DNA of 43,283 nucleotides from an uncultured Bacteroidales bacterium (lineage in GTDB: Bacteria > Bacteroidota > Bacteroidia > Bacteroidales > UBA932): assembly GCA_944326265.1 (NCBI GenBank), contig CALVDE010000021.1, positions 1-43,283 of the forward strand. Reading direction: 5' to 3'. Positions 15,018-23,028 of this stretch are shown piece after piece (position 1 is the stretch's first letter; the number at the start of each line of letters is the position of its first letter). The position numbers and the translations under genes are program-made. The notes below the pieces were generated by a model. That model was not told the origin of the DNA. It saw nothing but the letters and a program-made list of their open reading frames with translations, and ran no database searches.

Positions 15018-15519
15018 CCAGGAACACCGTAGGATACTCCCTGCGGATGGCCTCCATGAACCTCATGGCATCGGACTTCGAGCGGAATTCCCCTACCGTA
15101 ACCTTGAAATAAGGATTGTCATATATCCTGAACACAGGAATGCCAGGATGATGCACGGCGAACGTATCGGCTATCTGTTCCGAGACAACGCGGGCATCCT
15201 GGCTGTTGTCAAAATAGATACGCACCCTGTAGCCCTGATATTTCCGTGCCTTGTTCTTCTCAATCTGCATGTTCATGGCCTTCGCCAGTGAATCTGACAT
15301 CCGGACCGAGGGGCCCAGCCAGTTCATCAGACTGTCGTAATCCATATAAACAGGAGCGGGCGGCAGAGAGTCCTGCACGGCCAGAGTGTCCGTCAGGGCA
15401 CCGGTCAGAACCACCGTGGACGTATCCGCCTGAAGACCCTGAAAATTGCGGGCAGCCCCGGCTGCACACGAAAGAAAAAGTATGGCAAATATTGCGCAGA
15501 TTCTGTTCATAACTGTCAT
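14992..15519 (-). CDS. SPOR-domain protein, secreted
   Basis: SPOR domains bind denuded septal peptidoglycan. The 175-residue protein has a signal peptide (about 1-23, hydrophobic AIFAILFLSCAAGA), a low-complexity linker, and a C-terminal SPOR domain from about 95: YQGYRVRIYFDNSQDARVV, then YFKVTVGEFRSKSDAMRFM. The Cys18 context (FLSCAAG) could also be a lipobox. Start ATG 15519 overlaps the stop of the upstream lipoprotein gene as ATGA, so the two are coupled. The 3' end overlaps glsB on the other strand. Confidence 0.85.
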   Translation of the reverse strand: MTVMNRICAIFAILFLSCAAGAARNFQGLQADTSTVVLTGALTDTLAVQDSLPPAPVYMDYDSLMNWLGPSVRMSDSLAKAMNMQIEKNKARKYQGYRVRIYFDNSQDARVVSEQIADTFAVHHPGIPVFRIYDNPYFKVTVGEFRSKSDAMRFMEAIRREYPTVFLVKESFSTI

Positions 15520-15980
15520 TTAAACATATTTACAAGTTCTCTCAGCTGCACGTTCCTGAGCCTGAGAGTCTTCTTGACCCCGGAATCCGTCTTGAGCACC
15601 ACCTTGCCCTCCACGGTGAAAAGATTCATGTCCCACGTGCTGAAATCCAGTCCGGATGTTATGATCGATATCGGATCCACCACCGATGCCTTCACGGGAA
15701 TCATCACCACACCCCGTGTACCGGCTCCTGATGACACCGTATCCTGCAGGGAGAACAGCACGAATTCCCGGCCCTCCCTGAGCAGCACGGCATCCACAGA
15801 CTCGACATAGAGAGTATGCCTGGTGGGATTGTCCACATCGGCAGCCAGCTCGATGACAGCCGACGACGTACCGTTGAAGCGGAAGCTTCCGACGGAGACG
15901 CTGTCCACCTTTATCTGCTTGTATTCCGCACATCCGGCGACCAGCAGCGCGGCAGCCAGGAGCAACACAAATCTTCTCAT
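15516..15980 (-). CDS. Lipoprotein with LEA/WHy-like beta domain
   Basis: A 154-residue lipoprotein. The signal MRRFVLLLAAALLVAGC has lipobox LVAGC with Cys17. The remainder is predicted beta-rich, and the IELAADVDNPTRHTLYVESVDAVLLREG segment is typical of the LEA-14/WHy fold (a beta-sandwich with an N-P pair in the first hairpin). Function unknown. It is the first gene of a two-gene unit with the SPOR protein (ATGA overlap), suggesting an envelope role. The assignment to LEA type 2 is by pattern only. Confidence 0.7.
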   Translation of the reverse strand: MRRFVLLLAAALLVAGCAEYKQIKVDSVSVGSFRFNGTSSAVIELAADVDNPTRHTLYVESVDAVLLREGREFVLFSLQDTVSSGAGTRGVVMIPVKASVVDPISIITSGLDFSTWDMNLFTVEGKVVLKTDSGVKKTLRLRNVQLRELVNMFK

Positions 15981-16002
15981 ATTTTATTACGGTTTGTCCC
16001 GG

Positions 16003-16026
16003 CAAAGATATAAAAAGTTATCTTTG
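16003..16026. promoter_or_regulatory. Divergent -7 boxes for the lipoprotein gene (minus) and miaB (plus)
   Basis: TATCTTTG is present on the minus strand at 16003-16010 and again on the plus strand at 16019-16026, back to back with 8 bp between. The plus box ends 8 nt before the miaB ATG, implying an almost leaderless miaB mRNA. A TTTG lies at 15993-15996, a few bases beyond the best spacing for miaB. Confidence 0.5.
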
Positions 16027-16034
16027 CGCCTGCT

Positions 16035-17372
16035 ATGGGAAAAGACAAAAAGATATTCATAGAGACATACGGCTGTCAGATGAATGTCTACGACAGCGAG
16101 ATAGTCCTCTCCATCCTGGAGAAGGAAGGCTACACGCCCTGCAGGGGACTGGAGGAAGCGGATCTTATCATGGTCAATACCTGTTCCATCAGGGACAATG
16201 CCGAACAGCGCGTCTGGGGCCGCCTCGACCGGTTCCTCCAGGAGAAGAAGCACCGCAGGGTCACGGTCGGAGTCCTGGGCTGCATGGCGGAAAGGCTCAA
16301 GCAGGAGCTCCTCTCCCATCCGGCGGTGGACCTGGTGGCGGGTCCCGATACTTACCGGGACCTCCCGAGGATGCTCCGCTGCCTGGCAGAAGAGGGAGAG
16401 AAACAGGTCAATACCCTCCTCTCGTTGAAGGAGACATACGCTGACATCGACCCCGTCCGCACGGATGCCGGCGGCGTCACCACCTTCATCTCCATCATGA
16501 GGGGATGCAACAACATGTGCACCTACTGCATTGTCCCCTACGTCCGCGGAGGCGAGCGCAGCCGCGACCCCCAGTCCATAGTGAGGGAGGCGGAGCGCCT
16601 GTATGCCGCCGGCTACCGGGAGGTAAGCCTGCTGGGCCAGAATGTCGATTCCTACCTCTGGAAAAATCCGGACAATCCGACCGAGACCGTCACCTTCGCA
16701 CAGCTCATCGAGCTGGTGGCCCTTGTCGCCCCGGACCTGAGGGTAAGGTTCTCGACATCACACCCCAAGGACATGAGCAACGGAGTCCTTTACTCCATGG
16801 CGATGTATCCCAATATCTGCACCCACATTCATCTGCCGGTCCAGTCCGGAAGTGACAGGATGCTGGAGAAGATGAACCGCAAGTACACCGTGGCAGGGTA
16901 TTTGGAGAGAATAGAGAAGATCCGGGAAATAGTTCCCGAGGCGGCAGTCACCACCGACATTATCGCGGGTTTCTGCTCCGAGACGGAGGAGGACCACCGG
17001 GCCACCCTGGAGCTGATGCAGAAGGTACGCTTCGACAGCGCGTTCATGTTCCAGTACTCCCAGAGACCCGGAACCAAGGCCGCCAGGCATTTCCCCGACG
17101 ACGTTCCTCCCGAGGTCAAGACCCGCAGGCTCAACGAGATCATCGAGATGCAGAGCGCCATATCCCTGGAGCGCAACCGCGAGTGCGTGGGACAGACTTA
17201 CGAAGTGCTGATCGAAGGCACGTCCAGAAGGGACTGCGGCTCGCTCTTCGGCAGGACGTCCTCCAACAAGGTATGCGTCTTTCCGGCCCTGGGACACCGC
17301 CCCGGAGAATATGTCAAAGTAAAGGTGGAAAGCTGCACTTCGGCCACCCTGCTTGGAAATATAGTAGAATAA
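16035..17372 (+). CDS. miaB: tRNA-2-methylthio-N6-dimethylallyladenosine synthase
   Basis: MiaB adds the methylthio group to i6A37 of tRNAs reading UNN codons, using radical SAM chemistry. The N-terminal UPF0004 domain has the cluster cysteines in YGCQMN (near 10), NTCSIRDNAE (near 50) and LGCMAER (near 80). The radical SAM motif C-x3-C-x2-C is CNNMCTYCIVP near 157-167, followed by GGERSRDP. A C-terminal TRAM domain covers about 375-445. The 445-residue length and the GGERSR segment favour MiaB over the related MtaB and RimO. Confidence 0.95.
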   Translation: MGKDKKIFIETYGCQMNVYDSEIVLSILEKEGYTPCRGLEEADLIMVNTCSIRDNAEQRVWGRLDRFLQEKKHRRVTVGVLGCMAERLKQELLSHPAVDLVAGPDTYRDLPRMLRCLAEEGEKQVNTLLSLKETYADIDPVRTDAGGVTTFISIMRGCNNMCTYCIVPYVRGGERSRDPQSIVREAERLYAAGYREVSLLGQNVDSYLWKNPDNPTETVTFAQLIELVALVAPDLRVRFSTSHPKDMSNGVLYSMAMYPNICTHIHLPVQSGSDRMLEKMNRKYTVAGYLERIEKIREIVPEAAVTTDIIAGFCSETEEDHRATLELMQKVRFDSAFMFQYSQRPGTKAARHFPDDVPPEVKTRRLNEIIEMQSAISLERNRECVGQTYEVLIEGTSRRDCGSLFGRTSSNKVCVFPALGHRPGEYVKVKVESCTSATLLGNIVE

Positions 17373-17398
17373 TAAACAATATTTAAAACAGACAAGTT

Positions 17399-17812
17399 AT
17401 GACAAAGATGAGAACCACTTATCTCGGCAACCTGCGTACCGAGATTCTTCACGAGCAGTCCGGCAACAAGATTATCACCGACGCTCCCCTGGACAACCAC
17501 GGCAAGGGCGAGTACTTCTCCCCCACCGATATGTTCGCCTCTTCCCTCGCCTCATGTATGCTGACCATCATGGGTATTTCGGCCCAGTCCTACGGCTTCA
17601 ACATCGACGGGACGACAGTCGAGATCGAGAAGGAGATGGCTGCCAATCCCCGCCGCGTGGCACGTATCGTCGTGGACATCACCTTCCCCAAGGGACAGAA
17701 ATACGATGACAAGGCCAAGAGGCTCATCGAGTCGGCAGCCCGCACCTGCCCTGTATCCAACAGCCTGCATCCCGATATCGTAAAGGATATCCGTTTCCAC
17801 TACGACGAGTAG
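17399..17812 (+). CDS. OsmC/Ohr family peroxiredoxin-like protein
   Basis: OsmC-type proteins reduce organic hydroperoxides with two conserved cysteines. Both are present in the 137-residue protein: ASSLASCMLT near residue 52 and ARTCPVSNSL near 117. Length and spacing suit the OsmC family; I cannot separate OsmC from YhfA-like members. It follows miaB by 26 bp on the same strand and may be co-transcribed. It ends 6 bp from the convergent membrane-protein gene. Confidence 0.88.
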   Translation: MTKMRTTYLGNLRTEILHEQSGNKIITDAPLDNHGKGEYFSPTDMFASSLASCMLTIMGISAQSYGFNIDGTTVEIEKEMAANPRRVARIVVDITFPKGQKYDDKAKRLIESAARTCPVSNSLHPDIVKDIRFHYDE

Positions 17813-17818
17813 GATTAC

Positions 17819-18706
17819 CTACCGCTTCTTCTTGCGGAGGGCACTGTAGATGAGACAGGCGGCCAGGATGACGAAGGCCGCGAGGATGATGAGCATCTCG
17901 GTGACGTGCTCCAGAGGGGCCACCCAAATCTCGTTGAACAGGTCGATGCGGCCCATGATCTCCACCGGAGTCCAGAAAACAATTACCGTGGCTATGGCCA
18001 TACGGATGTTGGCGCCCCAGGAGGAGATCCTGAGCTGCTTGATGAACATGAAGACGGCTCCTATCAGACAGCCTACGCCAATGAGCAGGGTTACAGGGTG
18101 ATGGTCACCCAGGAAACGGGGATCGTAGCAGAACATCAGCAGCAGGTAGCAGGCCCACATCATCATGTTCAGTTCCATGAACGTGGTGATGGAAGTGTGA
18201 CGGGTCAGCGGACGGGTGACTATCTCGTCCTTGCGCTTGCCGAAGATGCGCTTCTGTATCCAGGTGATGAAGTAGCAGCCTGTCTTTACGCTGAAGATGT
18301 ACACGGTCATAATCAGCATCCAGAAGCCGAACGTGGCCGGCATGATCAGGTACTCAGGCTTAGTGACCACCTCGCCGTTCACTATCTCGGGCTGTACTCC
18401 GTAACGGGCTGCATAGTACTGGAGCAGGAACTCCACCCAGCCGGTCCAGAAAAGCAGACCGCCGACCAGTCCGAGGATGGTCTGCCTGGTATCGCCCTTG
18501 ACGAAGACTCCGGCTATCACGATACCCAGTCCCACGGCTCCCATAGCGAAAGCGCAGCCGTGCAGGGCCGACTCCGGAAGAAAATGTTCCATGAGAATCA
18601 TCAGCGCATGTCCCAGGGGCATGGCGCAGAGAACTACCAGAAATGCCACCAGGGTCCTGCCCCAGTATCTTCTGGCCTTGACAGGTGATGTTTCTGCTGT
18701 TTCCAT
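17819..18706 (-). CDS. Integral membrane protein of unknown function
   Basis: I do not recognise a family. The 295-residue protein has about eight hydrophobic helices (roughly 18-36, 48-69, 76-95, 122-145, 175-195, 205-226, 236-255, 266-288). A basic cytoplasmic loop lies in the middle (QKRIFGKRKDE) and a very basic end is likely cytoplasmic (ALRKKKR). Conserved-looking features are the aromatic segment after helix 3 (EFLLQYYAARYG) and His residues near the fifth and sixth helices (TRHTSITTF and GDHHPV). It lies 17 bp behind cysS on the same strand, so it is probably co-transcribed with it. Confidence 0.75.
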   Translation of the reverse strand: METAETSPVKARRYWGRTLVAFLVVLCAMPLGHALMILMEHFLPESALHGCAFAMGAVGLGIVIAGVFVKGDTRQTILGLVGGLLFWTGWVEFLLQYYAARYGVQPEIVNGEVVTKPEYLIMPATFGFWMLIMTVYIFSVKTGCYFITWIQKRIFGKRKDEIVTRPLTRHTSITTFMELNMMMWACYLLLMFCYDPRFLGDHHPVTLLIGVGCLIGAVFMFIKQLRISSWGANIRMAIATVIVFWTPVEIMGRIDLFNEIWVAPLEHVTEMLIILAAFVILAACLIYSALRKKKR

Positions 18707-18723
18707 AATATCTGTGATTTATA

Positions 18724-20172
18724 CTACATGCTCCACTCGGTACCCTCCTTGGTGTCCTTGATGGTGACACCGAGTTCCTTCAGCCTGTCACGGATACTGT
18801 CGCTGGTGGCGAAATCCTTGCGGGCCTTGGCCTCGCGGCGGACCTCCAGAATCATGTCCATCAACCCCTCCACAGTCTTCTCCTCCGAAGAAGCGGATAT
18901 CTCGTCTATAAGGCCGAGCACATCCGGAACCAGCCTGCAGAATATCTCGGAAAGCGCATCGTAATCAGCATCGGAAAGCTTGAGGGATCCGTCCTTGGCC
19001 TGGTTGACCAGCCTTACGGCATCGAAGACATGGGCCAGGGCGACCGGAGTGTTCAGGTCATCGCAGAGAGCCTCCAGGACTTTCTCCGGAAGTCCGGCAA
19101 TCTCCGGATTAAGTTCAGTGCCGGGAGTATGCTGAAGGTTCTTGAAATCCCTGACTGCCTGCAGCACCCGCCTGAGTCCCTTCTCAGCCGCCGACAGCGC
19201 ATCATTGCTGAAATCAAGGGTGCCCCTGTAATGGGCCTGCAGGATGAAGAAGCGGATGGTCATAGGAGGATATACCTTGTACAGATCCGCGAGGGTAGTA
19301 AAGTTGCCCAGGGACTTGCCCATCTTCTGACCGTTGACGGTCAAGAGGTTGTTGTGCATCCAGTACTTCACTCCGCCCTTACCCCTGGAAGCGGTGTTCT
19401 GCGCCAGCTCGCACTCGTGGTGCGGGAACTGCAGGTCCATACCGCCTCCGTGGATGTCGAACTCCTCGCCCAGATACTTCTCGCTCATGGCAGAGCACTC
19501 CAGATGCCAGCCGGGGAAGCCCTCGCTCCAGGGAGAAGGCCACTTCATGATATGCTGCGGAGAAGCCTTCTTCCACAGGGCGAAATCGTATGGAGAGCGT
19601 TTGTCGCCCGTACCGTCCAGGCTGCGTGTATTGGCCTGCATCTCATCGATGTTGCGGCCGGAAAGCACCCCGTAATGATACTTGCTGTTATAGGCCGGAA
19701 CATCGAAGTACACGGAACCGTTGCTCTCGTATGCAAAACCCGCGTCGAGAATCCTCCTGACCAGTTCTATCTGTTCGATAATATGACCCGAAGCACGGGG
19801 CTCTATGCTCGGAGGCAGGGTGTTGAGCCTGCGCATGGCATCATGGTACGCGATGGTGTAGGTCTGGACCACCTCCATGGGCTCCAGCTCTTCCAGACGT
19901 GCCTTCTTTGCAATCTTGTCATCGCCCTCGTCAGCATCATGCTCCAAATGTCCCACATCGGTTATATTCCTGACATAGCGCACCTTATAGCCGAGATACC
20001 GGAAAAGGCGCACCAGTACGTCATACGTCACTGCCGGCCTGGCATGTCCCAGATGCGGCTCGCCATATACCGTCGGCCCACATACATAGAGACCGACCAT
20101 GCCCGGATGCACCGGAGTGAATACTTCCTTCCTTCGTGATAATGTGTTGTAGATATAAACTGTCCTTGTCAT
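18724..20172 (-). CDS. cysS: Cysteinyl-tRNA synthetase
   Basis: It charges tRNA-Cys. The zinc/active-site segment [18 protein letters not shown] (HLGH is the HIGH motif) is near residues 29-46. The later zinc ligands are in [10 protein letters not shown] and PHHECELAQ, and KMGKSLGN is the KMSKS loop near 265-275. Length 482 residues is normal. It heads a minus-strand unit with the membrane protein gene. A -7 box (TATATTTG) lies at 20195-20202. Confidence 0.96.
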   Translation of the reverse strand: MTRTVYIYNTLSRRKEVFTPVHPGMVGLYVCGPTVYGEPHLGHARPAVTYDVLVRLFRYLGYKVRYVRNITDVGHLEHDADEGDDKIAKKARLEELEPMEVVQTYTIAYHDAMRRLNTLPPSIEPRASGHIIEQIELVRRILDAGFAYESNGSVYFDVPAYNSKYHYGVLSGRNIDEMQANTRSLDGTGDKRSPYDFALWKKASPQHIMKWPSPWSEGFPGWHLECSAMSEKYLGEEFDIHGGGMDLQFPHHECELAQNTASRGKGGVKYWMHNNLLTVNGQKMGKSLGNFTTLADLYKVYPPMTIRFFILQAHYRGTLDFSNDALSAAEKGLRRVLQAVRDFKNLQHTPGTELNPEIAGLPEKVLEALCDDLNTPVALAHVFDAVRLVNQAKDGSLKLSDADYDALSEIFCRLVPDVLGLIDEISASSEEKTVEGLMDMILEVRREAKARKDFATSDSIRDRLKELGVTIKDTKEGTEWSM

Positions 20173-20194
20173 GATGCATTGGTTTTTGCGAGGA

Positions 20195-20202
20195 CAAATA
20201 TA
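20195..20202 (-). promoter_or_regulatory. -7 box for cysS
   Basis: Reads TATATTTG on the minus strand and ends 22 nt before the cysS ATG. It lies in the 51-bp gap between ssb and cysS, so cysS can be transcribed separately. No good TTG at the expected place. Confidence 0.45.
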
Positions 20203-20223
20203 ATGTTTTTATGGCACAGTAGG

Positions 20224-20547
20224 TCACTCTATGGTCACTCTGGCCGCCAGCACCTCGTAAAATGACCGTTCCGTCCCGTCCGACGCAGTGTATCTGTTCT
20301 GCCTGAGCCGGCCCAGGACATACACGCACGCCCCTTTGCGTATCTGGGAGAAATCCGGCATCCCCCGTCCTCCCCACGCCGTGACCGTATGCCACGTAGT
20401 CTCCTCCTTCAAAGTACCCGTCCGGTCCTTGTAGGTCTCGTTGGTAGCCACATTGAACCTTGCAACGGTGTTGTCCCCCACTTTACTGATCCTGGCATCC
20501 TGTCCTACATTGCCTCTGATCTCGATTCTGTTTAAAGATCTGTCCAT
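20224..20547 (-). CDS. ssb: Short single-stranded DNA-binding protein without the acidic tail
   Basis: An OB-fold SSB of 107 residues. Recognisable blocks are LNRIEIRGNVGQDARI at the start, VARFNVATNETY, and TTWHTVTAWGG (near 50-60). Normal bacterial SSBs have about 150-180 residues and end in a DDDIPF-type acidic tip that recruits partner proteins. This one stops right after the OB fold (ARVTIE), so it should bind DNA but not recruit SSB-interacting proteins in the usual way. It is probably a second SSB; a primary ssb would be expected elsewhere. The 180-bp plus-strand gap that follows (20548-20728) holds only a -7 box. Confidence 0.9.
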   Translation of the reverse strand: MDRSLNRIEIRGNVGQDARISKVGDNTVARFNVATNETYKDRTGTLKEETTWHTVTAWGGRGMPDFSQIRKGACVYVLGRLRQNRYTASDGTERSFYEVLAARVTIE

Positions 20548-20692
20548 AATTCAGTCTGTTTTAATGGTGAAATGATGTTTACGGTGCAAAACAAACAGGA
20601 ATTTTTGGATTTTTCCGAACTCGAAACGGCTATAAACGGACCGATACTGCATATTTATACAGATGTGGTAACGGTGTCCGGATTCTATGTCT

Positions 20693-20700
20693 TAACTTTG
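20693..20700 (+). promoter_or_regulatory. -7 box for the zinc-ribbon protein gene
   Basis: TAACTTTG, a TAnnTTTG match, 28 nt before the ATG at 20729. The rest of 20548-20728 shows no gene: a 61-codon open frame at 20572-20757 has no recognisable protein features and runs through this box. Confidence 0.4.
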
Positions 20701-20728
20701 CGGCATGACAGACCAGTAACCGAGATGT

Positions 20729-21103
20729 ATGGAAGAGGAGATCAGACTATGTCCTAACTGCCGCAGGCCGGTCACCGGAAGGGCAGACAAGCGGTTCTGC
20801 TCGGATGCATGCAGGACCATGTACAACAACCGCATCTACCGCCGCCGCTACACGGAGCTGACGCGCATAGACAGGATTCTCAAGAAAAATCACTCGATCA
20901 TCGAGAGGATCTACGAGAACGGTAAAAGACAGACGACATTCACCGAGCTTTTCGGCATGGGATTCAACTTCAACTACCTTACGTCCCTGAGGAAGAATCC
21001 CGATACCGCAGGCTCTTTCATAGCGGGCTGCTACGACTACACTTACGTGATAGCCGATGACGGCAGCATACTTATCGACCGGAAAAAGGCTATTCCACTG
21101 TAA
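20729..21103 (+). CDS. Zinc-ribbon protein of unknown function
   Basis: A 124-residue protein with an N-terminal zinc finger: CPNC at 8-11 and CSDAC at 25-29 (C-x2-C...C-x3-C), followed by a basic stretch (NNRIYRRRY) and a helix. The C-terminal half is mixed, with aromatic residues (FGMGFNFNYLTS). It is a small cytoplasmic protein, plausibly nucleic-acid binding. I cannot name the family. Its last 14 bp (21090-21103) overlap the 3' end of glmS on the other strand. Confidence 0.75.
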   Translation: MEEEIRLCPNCRRPVTGRADKRFCSDACRTMYNNRIYRRRYTELTRIDRILKKNHSIIERIYENGKRQTTFTELFGMGFNFNYLTSLRKNPDTAGSFIAGCYDYTYVIADDGSILIDRKKAIPL

Positions 21104-22934
21104 CTGACTTGGCCAGGTTCCTCGGCTGGTCCACGTCCCTGCCTTTGGCTATGGCGATGTGATATGCCAGGAGCTGGAGGGGAATGGTGGAAAGCAGCGG
21201 AACGAAACATTCCTCGGTGTCCGGAATCTCGAACGACCAGTCCGATATGTTGCGGACATCCGTATCCCCTTCTGTCACTATGGAGATGATACGGCCTTTC
21301 CTTGCCTTTATTTCCTGGACATTGCTCACTATCTTGTCATACTTTCCACGGCGGGTGGCCACCACCACTACCGGCAGTTCGTCGTCTATCAGGGCGATGG
21401 GACCGTGCTTCATCTCGGCTGCCGGGTATCCTTCCGCATGTATATAGGATATTTCCTTGAGTTTCAAGGCTCCTTCCAGAGCTACAGGGAAATTGTACCC
21501 ACGGCCCAGGTAGATGAAGTTGTGGGCGTATGTGAACACACTTGCTATCCTGGAGATCAGTTCGTCATGCCTGAGGATCTTCTCTATCTTCTCCGGTATG
21601 CGCTGCAGCTCATCGATCAGCTCTCTCCGGCGGGTCTCGGTGACGGTGCCTTTTTCCTTGGCCAGGGACAGGGCCAGAAGAGCGAGGGTGGACACCTGGG
21701 CGGTGAATGCCTTGGTGGAGGCCACGCCTATCTCCGGACCGGCATGGGTATAGCAGCCCGAATCGGTCTCCCTGGGTATGGACGAGCCCACCACGTTGCA
21801 TATACCGAACAGGAACGCACCGTGGGCCTTTGCCAGCTTGATGGCCGCCAGAGTATCGGCGGTCTCTCCTGACTGGGAGATTGCTATCACTATGTCATCG
21901 CTGAATATTACCGGCTTTCGGTATCTGAACTCCGAAGAGTACTCCACTTCCACCGGGATACGGGCCAGTTCCTCTATCATGTACTTTCCTATCTGGGCCG
22001 CATGCCACGACGTACCGCAGGCACAGATGATGATCCGGCGTGCCTTGAGGAATCTGTCACGGTTGTCGATGATGCCGGAGAGCTTCACCTCGCCGAGTTC
22101 AGGATGAAGACGGCCCTTCATGGATGTACGCAGGGTATTGGGCTGCTCGTATATCTCCTTGAGCATGAAATGGGGGAAACCGCCTTTCTCTATCTCGCTC
22201 AGATTGAGCTCCAGCTTCTTTACGATGGGAGTTACCTCCACCTGACGCAGGTCCGTGATACGGATGCTGCCGTCCCTCTCCATAACCGCTATCTGTTCGT
22301 CATCCAGATAGATGACCCTGTCGGTGTACTCCACGATAGGCGTGGCGTCCGAGCCGATGAGAAACTCATCCTTGCCGATTCCGACCACCAGCGGACTGCC
22401 CTTACGGGCGGCAATCATGATATTGGGATTGTCCTTGTCGATCACCACTATGGCGTATGCTCCCACGACATTCCTGAGAGCCAGCGGCACCGCCTCTACC
22501 AGAGAGATGCCGTGCGAGTCCATCATATACTGTATGAGCTGAATCACGACCTCGGTATCGGTATCGCTGTGAAAGTGATAGCCCTTGTTGAGCAGTTCCT
22601 TCTTCAGGGCCTTGTAGTTCTCGATTATGCCGTTGTGAATCAGAGCCAGGTTCCTGTGCTCCGAATAATGGGGATGAGCATTGATGTCATTCGGCTCTCC
22701 GTGAGTTGCCCAGCGGGTATGCGCTATACCTATGGTACCTGTGGTATCCTTGTCATTGATAAGTTTTTCCAGATCGCTGACCTTGCCCTTGGACTTATAT
22801 ACCGAGAGTGTCCCCTCGGCATTGATAAGTGCTATGCCGGCACTGTCATAGCCTCTGTATTCCAGTCTGTGAAGTCCTTTGATCAAGATGGGAGCCGCCT
22901 GCTTCGGGCCCATGTATCCTACTATTCCGCACAT
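21090..22934 (-). CDS. glmS: Glutamine-fructose-6-phosphate aminotransferase (isomerizing)
   Basis: GlmS makes glucosamine 6-phosphate from fructose 6-phosphate and glutamine, the first step towards UDP-GlcNAc for peptidoglycan and LPS. The 614-residue protein begins MCGIVGYMG, with Cys2 as the glutaminase nucleophile, and has ARTRWATHG-type IAHTRWATHGEPN near 75. Two SIS domains follow (about 290-430 and 460-600; CGTSWHAA and SQSGETADT in the first). The end PRNLAKSVTVE is the conserved GlmS tail. I see no sign of a glmS ribozyme upstream. A -7 box lies at 22966-22973. Confidence 0.97.
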   Translation of the reverse strand: MCGIVGYMGPKQAAPILIKGLHRLEYRGYDSAGIALINAEGTLSVYKSKGKVSDLEKLINDKDTTGTIGIAHTRWATHGEPNDINAHPHYSEHRNLALIHNGIIENYKALKKELLNKGYHFHSDTDTEVVIQLIQYMMDSHGISLVEAVPLALRNVVGAYAIVVIDKDNPNIMIAARKGSPLVVGIGKDEFLIGSDATPIVEYTDRVIYLDDEQIAVMERDGSIRITDLRQVEVTPIVKKLELNLSEIEKGGFPHFMLKEIYEQPNTLRTSMKGRLHPELGEVKLSGIIDNRDRFLKARRIIICACGTSWHAAQIGKYMIEELARIPVEVEYSSEFRYRKPVIFSDDIVIAISQSGETADTLAAIKLAKAHGAFLFGICNVVGSSIPRETDSGCYTHAGPEIGVASTKAFTAQVSTLALLALSLAKEKGTVTETRRRELIDELQRIPEKIEKILRHDELISRIASVFTYAHNFIYLGRGYNFPVALEGALKLKEISYIHAEGYPAAEMKHGPIALIDDELPVVVVATRRGKYDKIVSNVQEIKARKGRIISIVTEGDTDVRNISDWSFEIPDTEECFVPLLSTIPLQLLAYHIAIAKGRDVDQPRNLAKSVTVE

Positions 22935-22955
22935 AGTTCAAATTTGAAATGATTG

Positions 22956-22973
22956 TACTTTTGCACAAAAGTA
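22956..22973. promoter_or_regulatory. Inverted repeat made of two -7 boxes between glmS and the PHP gene
   Basis: TACTTTTG (22956-22963) and its exact inverse CAAAAGTA (22966-22973) are separated by 2 bp. Each arm matches TAnnTTTG on its own strand. The minus-strand arm is well placed for glmS (ATG at 22934). The plus arm could serve the PHP gene, though TAATTTTG at 22996-23003 is closer to its ATG at 23029. The repeat could also be an operator. Confidence 0.4.
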
Positions 22974-23028
22974 GTAAAAATCAGTCCGCAATTTATAATT
23001 TTGCGTACAATGTTAAAAAAACTGACGC

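Noticed and set aside
20572-20757. 61-codon plus-strand open frame before the zinc-ribbon gene
   Set aside because: No recognisable features, runs through a -7 box and overlaps the next gene's start.
22935-23028. Possible glmS ribozyme or amino-sugar riboswitch upstream of glmS
   Set aside because: The leader is only about 30 nt and shows no conserved core; too short for a ribozyme.
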